10,794 nt of DNA from Cellvibrio sp. (GTDB lineage Bacteria; Pseudomonadota; Gammaproteobacteria; Pseudomonadales; Cellvibrionaceae): the NCBI GenBank assembly GCA_021323495.1, contig JAJQJO010000097.1, positions 1-10,794 on the forward strand, read 5' to 3'. The notes under the pieces are model-generated. The model was not told the origin of the DNA. It worked only from the letters and a program-made list of their open reading frames with translations, and ran no database searches. Within the stretch, counting starts at the first letter, position 1; each line of letters starts with the position of its first letter. Shown one piece after another: positions 7,620 through 10,794 of this stretch. The position numbers were made by a program, and so were the translations under genes.

Positions 7620-8537
7620 ATGCAACATACTCTTCCCGCCGGACGGGTTACCCACGCCATGACGGTAGACGTGGAAGACTATTACCACGTAGCCGCCTTC
7701 GCCAAAGTGATCAAACCGGGGGAGTGGAAAAACTGGCCATCGCGGGTAGAGGCAAACACCCATCGGCTGCTGCAACTGTTTGCTGATGCCAATATCAAAA
7801 TCACATTTTTTGTGTTGGGCTGGGTCGCTGAACAATATCCCGAACTGGTAAAAACTATCCGCGCGCAAGGCCATGAAATTGCCTCCCACGGTTACAGCCA
7901 CCAGCTTATTTATAAGCAGACGCAGGATATCTTCCGCATAGAGACGGCCAAATCCAAAGCCCTGTTGGAAGACCTGGCGCAAACCCCGATCACCGGTTAT
8001 CGCGCCGCCAGCTATTCGATCACACGCCGCTCGCTATGGGCGCTGGATATATTGGCCGAACTGGGCTTCACCTGGGACTCCAGCATTTTTCCCACCCGCC
8101 ACGATAATTACGGCATTCCCGGCAGCCCCGAGGAGCCCTATCGCATCATTACCAACAGCGGCGCGAGCCTGCTGGAATTTCCGCTAACCACCGCCAAAGT
8201 ACTTGGCCAGGCGATTCCCGCCGCCGGCGGCGGTTACTTCCGCCAGTATCCCTATGCATTGTCCAGATGGTTATTTGAACGCGCGAGCCTCAACCAGACC
8301 AGACCGCAGATTTTTTACCTGCATCCCTGGGAGATAGACCCGGACCAGCCGCGCGTCCCCAATGCCAGTTGGTTCAGCAACTTCCGCCACTACACCAACC
8401 TGGATCGCTGCCTGCCCCGGTTGGAGCGCATGCTGGCGGATTTCCAATTCGGCACAATAAGCCAAAGCATAGGCTCAACGCAGATCACCAAAGAGCTGAG
8501 CGTCCACGATTTGGCGATAGATTTAAATCATAAATAA
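7620..8537 (+). CDS. Polysaccharide deacetylase, XrtA-system type (NodB domain plus DUF3473-like C terminus)
   Basis: A 305-residue NodB-fold enzyme that would remove N-acetyl groups from the exopolysaccharide or its intermediates. TVDVEDYYHV (15-24) gives the catalytic and metal Asp residues 17 and 20. SHGYSH (89-94) gives the metal-binding His90 and His94. GYRAASYSI (127-133) is motif 3, and FYLHPWEIDPDQPR (232-245) holds the late His235. WDSSIFPTRHDNYGIP and the HPWEID segment are typical of the deacetylases in XrtA/PEP-CTERM loci. There is no signal peptide, so it probably acts on the cytoplasmic side. The start is uncertain: ATG 7620 is used here, GTG 7590 in the same frame would add ten residues, and ATG 7659 would leave almost nothing before the catalytic Asp. 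None has a clear ribosome site. It is 71 bp after the epimerase and closes the plus arm. Confidence 0.9.
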   Translation: MQHTLPAGRVTHAMTVDVEDYYHVAAFAKVIKPGEWKNWPSRVEANTHRLLQLFADANIKITFFVLGWVAEQYPELVKTIRAQGHEIASHGYSHQLIYKQTQDIFRIETAKSKALLEDLAQTPITGYRAASYSITRRSLWALDILAELGFTWDSSIFPTRHDNYGIPGSPEEPYRIITNSGASLLEFPLTTAKVLGQAIPAAGGGYFRQYPYALSRWLFERASLNQTRPQIFYLHPWEIDPDQPRVPNASWFSNFRHYTNLDRCLPRLERMLADFQFGTISQSIGSTQITKELSVHDLAIDLNHK

Positions 8538-8686
8538 GGAAGGAAATTTGCCGTAGACGAGAGCGGCCAAGGACAGTAGAATCGCCGCCCTCAATGATTG
8601 AGTTTCGATTCCAGCGTTCAAGCTCAGCTGGTTGAAATAAGCGGCTTATATAGCGCAGTAAATAATCAAGATTGATATCTTTCCCA
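8538..8686. other. Intergenic stretch between deacetylase and tRNA, with weak hairpins and a tRNA-like fragment
   Basis: No gene is supported here. CTCAA-TGA-TTGAG (8590-8602) followed by TTT is a weak terminator-like hairpin for the plus arm. Positions 8621-8647 resemble the D-arm to anticodon stem of the tRNA that follows (listed separately). I found no confident -35/-10 pair for the tRNA; TATATA at 8647 and TAAATA at 8659 are AT-rich but badly spaced from any -35. Confidence 0.4.
8621..8647 (+). repeat. tRNA-like fragment matching the D-arm and anticodon 5' stem of the tRNA-Arg
   Basis: AGCTCAGCTGG at 8621-8631 is identical to 8695-8705 in the tRNA, and AGCGGCTT at 8640-8647 is identical to 8713-8720. 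The distances are 74 and 73 nt, so the two blocks keep their order and spacing within one base. The acceptor and T arms are not kept. It looks like a decayed partial tRNA copy; chance similarity is not excluded. Confidence 0.45.
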
Positions 8687-8763
8687 GCACCCGTAGCTCA
8701 GCTGGATAGAGTAGCGGCTTCCGAAGCCGTTGGTCACAGGTTCGACTCCTGTCGGGTGCGCCA
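8687..8763 (+). tRNA. tRNA-Arg (anticodon CCG)
   Basis: This is a full 77-nt cloverleaf. The acceptor arms are GCACCCG (8687-8693) and CGGGTGC, with discriminator G and an encoded CCA end (8761-8763). The D arm is GCTCAGCTGGATAGAGT. The anticodon stem GCGGC/GCCGT encloses the loop TTCCGAA with anticodon CCG at 8721-8723. The T arm is ACAGG-TTCGACT-CCTGT. The outer pair of the anticodon stem is G-T. It reads CGG arginine codons. It stands alone, not in a tRNA operon, and the DNA after it changes from the polysaccharide locus to small accessory genes, so its 3' end is a possible integration site. Confidence 0.97.
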
Positions 8764-8819
8764 TTTTCCCTTCTTCGTTTTTATCGCCTCACTTTTGCCA
8801 TCCTCACGGCAATAGCAGA

Positions 8820-9044
8820 CTATTGATTGGCCTTTTTAGCTCGATAAAAACCGTAGATAAAACCCAAAATAACAAATAAAACGAAGCACACTAAAAAGAC
8901 AGTAAAGTTTCCGCTGGCCTCTTCTTCACTGTTATACAGACGAATATCGAAAGTGACTGCCGCTTTTCCAATAAGCCAAAAAATAATATTGCACAGCAAG
9001 CCGCCGATAACAGCGCCTAAAATAGGGAGCATTATTCGTTTCAT
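8820..9044 (-). CDS. Small two-helix inner-membrane protein of unknown function
   Basis: A 74-residue protein with two membrane helices, about 5-25 (MLPILGAVIGGLLCNIIFWL) and about 47-67 (FTVFLVCFVLFVILGFIYGFY). They are joined by an acidic loop (NSEEEASGN) and followed by a basic end RAKKANQ, so both termini are probably cytoplasmic. I do not recognise a family. The start at 9044 has only a weak GGCGAG upstream; an in-frame ATG four codons later (9032) is an alternative. It converges on the tRNA, with 56 bp between. Coding is supported by the clean hydrophobic pattern rather than by homology. Confidence 0.6.
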   Translation of the reverse strand: MKRIMLPILGAVIGGLLCNIIFWLIGKAAVTFDIRLYNSEEEASGNFTVFLVCFVLFVILGFIYGFYRAKKANQ

Positions 9045-9170
9045 TCGCTGGCTCGCCGGAAGATAATTTTACTTTATTTTATTTTTCGAAATCAGACCAA
9101 ACACCCTCATAACTAATTCCCATCTGCACACGAAACCAATGTGTAAAATTGGTTAATCGGGAGCCATTCC

Positions 9171-9521
9171 TTAGATCCAGTCGGAGCTTCCTTTCCCGCA
9201 ATCCAATGCTTCAGATGAAATTCCGCATGTGTAATGAATTAAATTTGTTTCTAAACATTTTTCACTAGCGTTATTAACCTGACGACCTTCCAAGGTACTA
9301 ATATCATGATTTTTTGGATTCCATTTTTCGCATTTCCATAAATCCATAATCATCATTTTTTGCTCATCCAAGTAAGCATCAAAAAGTAACAATGCTTCGT
9401 GCATGGTTTGTACAGGAACAACCGCCACCCCAGTAAGAAAAGCAGACCCATCTAAATTCATGAGCGACTCTTCACTTAATAATGCCTTATGGTGTAAAAG
9501 CCAAACTGAGCGGACAATCAT
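9171..9521 (-). CDS. Hypothetical soluble protein
   Basis: This frame encodes 116 residues from the ATG at 9521. A GTG at 9530 would add three, and an ATG at 9461 with GAAGAG six bases upstream would leave about 96. The shorter form begins MNLDGSAFLTGVAVVPVQT, a strand-like stretch, followed by the amphipathic helix MHEALLLFDAYLDEQ, then a Cys-containing middle (LWKCEKW) and an end with HYTCGISSEALDCG. There is no signal peptide or membrane helix. I do not recognise it. Small soluble proteins near polymorphic toxins are sometimes immunity proteins, but it lies on the other strand some 325 bp from the nuclease gene, so this is only a guess. Confidence 0.5.
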   Translation of the reverse strand: MIVRSVWLLHHKALLSEESLMNLDGSAFLTGVAVVPVQTMHEALLLFDAYLDEQKMMIMDLWKCEKWNPKNHDISTLEGRQVNNASEKCLETNLIHYTCGISSEALDCGKGSSDWI

Positions 9522-9539
9522 CGTTAGCACTCTGCAATG

Positions 9540-9557
9540 TGCCAGACAACTCTGGCA
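9540..9557. repeat. Perfect 7-bp inverted repeat (hairpin)
   Basis: TGCCAGA, a CAAC loop, then TCTGGCA. It lies 18 bp upstream of the ATG (9521) of the unrecognised minus-strand gene. There is no T run on either side, so it is not a clear terminator; a transcript hairpin or protein site is possible. Confidence 0.45.
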
Positions 9558-9765
9558 TTAACACAAAACCAGTCTGATTCTATACTCAAAACTTTTCAGA
9601 AACAGTATTAAAGCCTCACAACCAATCAACCCTATCTGAGGCTTCGGTGTCGGTGCAATAAATATGATTTCTTCTCCTAACCTGAAGCTACGCTGCAACT
9701 TCTTTATCGCCAAATCCGGCCCGAATGCTATTTTGTGATGCATCACTGATTGTCATCACGAGCCC

Positions 9766-9794
9766 CTGTCTAAACAACAATTAAGCGCTACAAT
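9766..9794 (+). promoter_or_regulatory. Possible sigma-70 promoter of the nuclease-immunity pair
   Basis: TACAAT at 9789-9794 matches the -10 consensus at five of six positions. The hexamer 17 bases upstream, CTGTCT (9766-9771), is a poor -35. The transcript would start near 9801, giving a leader of about 45 bases before the ATG at 9846. Confidence 0.25.
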
Positions 9795-9845
9795 CTTGCT
9801 GTTTTCAGTCTACGGCCAACCACAAAACAAGAAGGAACTTTGCTT

Positions 9846-10451
9846 ATGGCACTCCCGCGCACAGAAAAGAAATTGTATGAAAAAGACCGTGTGGACCTGG
9901 CGACAGACCAATTCGCCAAAATTGATAAACCCAAAAAAAGCGATTTGAACCGCGTTAAGATTATGGCGCAAATAGAGCAAGGTCTGGATAAATACCGAGC
10001 CATAGCCGCCAATATGAATGCTGATGAATTGGAAGATGAAGCACATCAATCTTCGATTCTTGCCCATTTCATGGAAATTACAGGTGATACCAAACCCCAC
10101 TCTAAATGTCATGCCCACGCCATAGTCTCCGGGGCACGTAGATATGCAGCAGAATTAAGAGCAATATTAGCCTGGCTAAAGCTCAGGATTGATGATCCGG
10201 ACAATGGGTGCTGGCTACCCGAAAACACAGCAGCCAAGCCGCATATGCCACGACGCCTGCAAAATGCCGTGCCTCATAGTAGAATTCATCGCTATAACTA
10301 TTATTTCCGGCTTAACTCGTTAATTGATCCAGAAACCACAGCTACGCAAACCAACTTACGAAGAACATTGAATATGGTTGCCACTCGCGTCCAAAGTGGT
10401 ACTCAGCCCACATATGTTATGAACAAAAAAGGTGAAGGCTTGCCAGCATGA
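9846..10451 (+). CDS. AHH-family (HNH-like) nuclease, probable polymorphic toxin domain
   Basis: A 201-residue protein. Residues 1-80 are charged and helical without a known trafficking domain. Residues 85-160 fit the AHH nuclease family found in bacterial polymorphic toxins: the core KCHAHAIVSG (87-96), a helix AAELRAILAW, then RIDDPDNGCWLPEN (114-127), and a final helix with VPHSRIHRYNYYFRLN (142-157). NG-x-WLP and the late His pair with YY are family hallmarks. The usual Ala-His-His reads Ala90-His91-Ala92 here, but another His (89) stands two residues before. GAAGGAA eight bases before ATG 9846 sets the start. The stop overlaps the next gene by four bases (ATGA), so the two are translated together. 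No secretion signal or PAAR/VgrG/Rhs part is present, so delivery is unknown. Nuclease activity is inferred from family. Confidence 0.75.
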   Translation: MALPRTEKKLYEKDRVDLATDQFAKIDKPKKSDLNRVKIMAQIEQGLDKYRAIAANMNADELEDEAHQSSILAHFMEITGDTKPHSKCHAHAIVSGARRYAAELRAILAWLKLRIDDPDNGCWLPENTAAKPHMPRRLQNAVPHSRIHRYNYYFRLNSLIDPETTATQTNLRRTLNMVATRVQSGTQPTYVMNKKGEGLPA

Positions 10452-10699
10452 TTTACGTCATTCATCCCGATTATCAGCACTACAAATCGTTTGTATTTGA
10501 TAGCGAACTGGTGCGTAAAGCATTGGGCAGTGAAACCCAATTTCATTTTTCAAGATCACCAAAACAATACAGCGCCAACTGGAAATCTTTTGATATTAAA
10601 TTCGAAAGCCTTGGCTCTTCTAAAAAAGCATCAATGCCAGATGTTATGGTGCGCAATGGGCGCTTATTTTTAACGACTGCTGCGCACGATATCCTTTGA
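10448..10699 (+). pseudogene. Imm11/DUF1629-like immunity protein, N-terminal part, cut by an insertion sequence
   Basis: Eighty-three codons remain. The N terminus MIYVIHPDYQHYKSFVFD, then NWKSFDIKFE and MPDVMVRNGRLFLTTAAHDIL, follow the layout of Imm11 (DUF1629) immunity proteins: a Trp before a strand, then a Pro-Asp, and a strand leading to a helix ending in Leu. Members are commonly near 200 residues, so over half is missing. The frame ends at TGA 10697-10699, which are also the first three bases of the insertion sequence, so the stop is foreign. The 4-nt overlap with the nuclease gene fits a toxin followed by its own immunity gene. The family assignment is from pattern memory and moderate; the truncation follows from the insertion-sequence end. 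Confidence 0.6.
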
Positions 10700-10730
10700 C
10701 CTTTCCCCCAAAACCTAAGCCATGACGACG

Positions 10731-10769
10731 ATGAGATTTCCAATTATCCTAATCCCAAGGAGATCTCAT
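10731..10769 (+). promoter_or_regulatory. Hairpin that would hide the transposase ribosome binding site
   Basis: ATGAGATTTCC (10731-10741) pairs with GGAGATCTCAT (10759-10769) over 11 bp with a single G-U pair and a 17-base loop. The ribosome site AAGGAG (10757-10762) lies mostly in the 3' arm, and the ATG follows one base after the stem. A transcript entering from outside would fold it; a transcript starting within the 5' arm would not. Such protection is known for other insertion sequences; its action here is inference. Confidence 0.6.
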
Positions 10770-10770
10770 T

Positions 10771-10794
10771 ATGAAAAAGCGTTACACCGAAGAA
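10771..10794 (+). CDS. Transposase OrfA of an IS3-like element (first eight codons)
   Basis: The visible residues MKKRYTEE match the usual start of IS3-family OrfA proteins (MKKRFTEEQ type), which begin a helix-turn-helix DNA-binding domain. AAGGAG eight bases upstream is a strong ribosome site. The rest lies outside the window; in this family OrfB, the DDE integrase, is normally made by programmed frameshifting. Confidence 0.7.

Larger units (their letters stand above)
9522..9845. other. AT-rich intergenic stretch with two inverted repeats and a doubtful small minus-strand frame
   Basis: No gene is well supported. A minus frame of about 61 codons (9743-9558) starts without a ribosome site and has no recognisable domain; I treat it as doubtful. 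Inverted repeats are TGCCAGA/TCTGGCA (9540-9557, 4-base loop) and AAGCCTCA/TGAGGCTT (9611-9644, 18-base loop). The end of the stretch carries the ribosome site GAAGGAA (9831-9837) and a possible promoter for the nuclease gene. Confidence 0.45.
10697..10794 (+). mobile_element. Left end of an IS3-like insertion sequence (continues beyond window)
   Basis: The element probably begins with the terminal sequence TGACCTTTCCCCCA at 10697: IS3-family ends start with TG and members of this group carry C-rich tips of this kind. The transposase orfA start at 10771 lies 74 bp in, the normal leader length. The other end and the target-site duplication are outside the window, so the exact boundary is inferred. 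Confidence 0.7.

Noticed and set aside
7542..7982. Minus-strand open frame opposite the deacetylase start
   Set aside because: It overlaps the catalytic NodB motifs on the other strand and shows nothing protein-like of its own.
8795..8812. TTGCC/GGCAA hairpin as a terminator between the tRNA and the small membrane protein gene
   Set aside because: Only five base pairs and no T run on either strand.
9558..9743. Small minus-strand frame of about 61 codons
   Set aside because: No ribosome site, no recognisable domain, and an inverted repeat inside it; kept only as a note under the intergenic stretch.
9171..9845. Integron-like gene cassettes with attC sites
   Set aside because: Small genes and inverted repeats suggested it, but I found no GTTRRRY core sites paired with RYYYAAC in the right arrangement.
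1..10794. CRISPR array
   Set aside because: No regularly spaced identical repeats of 23-40 bp; the only tandem repeats are short and without spacers.

Overview
The window looks like chromosomal DNA of a Gram-negative gammaproteobacterium. It carries an outer-membrane polysaccharide export lipoprotein, a signal-peptide-bearing probable beta-barrel and a tRNA-Arg of the usual proteobacterial form. A Cellvibrio/Saccharophagus-like relative is a reasonable guess, but this is inference; no taxonomic marker is present.

Positions 1-8537 are an exopolysaccharide locus of the Wzx/Wzy-type layout known from XrtA/PEP-CTERM-associated clusters, split into two divergent arms. The minus-strand arm, in transcription order, encodes a polyprenyl-phosphate sugar-1-phosphate transferase (starts the lipid-linked repeat unit), a Wza-like export lipoprotein, a Wzz/GumC-like chain-length protein, a degenerate BY-kinase-like ATPase and a probable outer-membrane beta-barrel that runs off the left edge. 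The plus-strand arm encodes a UDP-HexNAc-type 6-dehydrogenase, an NAD-dependent 4-epimerase of the UDP-uronate type and a NodB-family deacetylase of the XrtA-system type. Together they point to an acidic, uronate-containing, partly de-N-acetylated exopolysaccharide. No exosortase, flippase, polymerase or PEP-CTERM substrate is visible here.

Positions 8538-9845 are a transition zone: a tRNA-Arg(CCG) with a tRNA-like fragment 74 nt upstream, a small two-helix membrane protein, an unrecognised soluble protein, and AT-rich DNA with small inverted repeats.

Positions 9846-10794 hold a compact two-gene module: an AHH-family (HNH-like) nuclease, translationally coupled by a 4-nt overlap to the N-terminal part of an Imm11/DUF1629-like immunity protein. 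The immunity gene is cut by the left end of an IS3-like insertion sequence, whose first three bases (TGA) supply its stop codon. Just before the transposase start, an 11-bp inverted repeat would hide the ribosome binding site in any read-through transcript.

The points most worth a second look are the nuclease with a broken immunity gene, the ribosome-site hairpin of the insertion sequence, the kinase-like protein without a Walker A lysine, and the stop-codon-containing tandem repeats at two gene ends of the polysaccharide locus.
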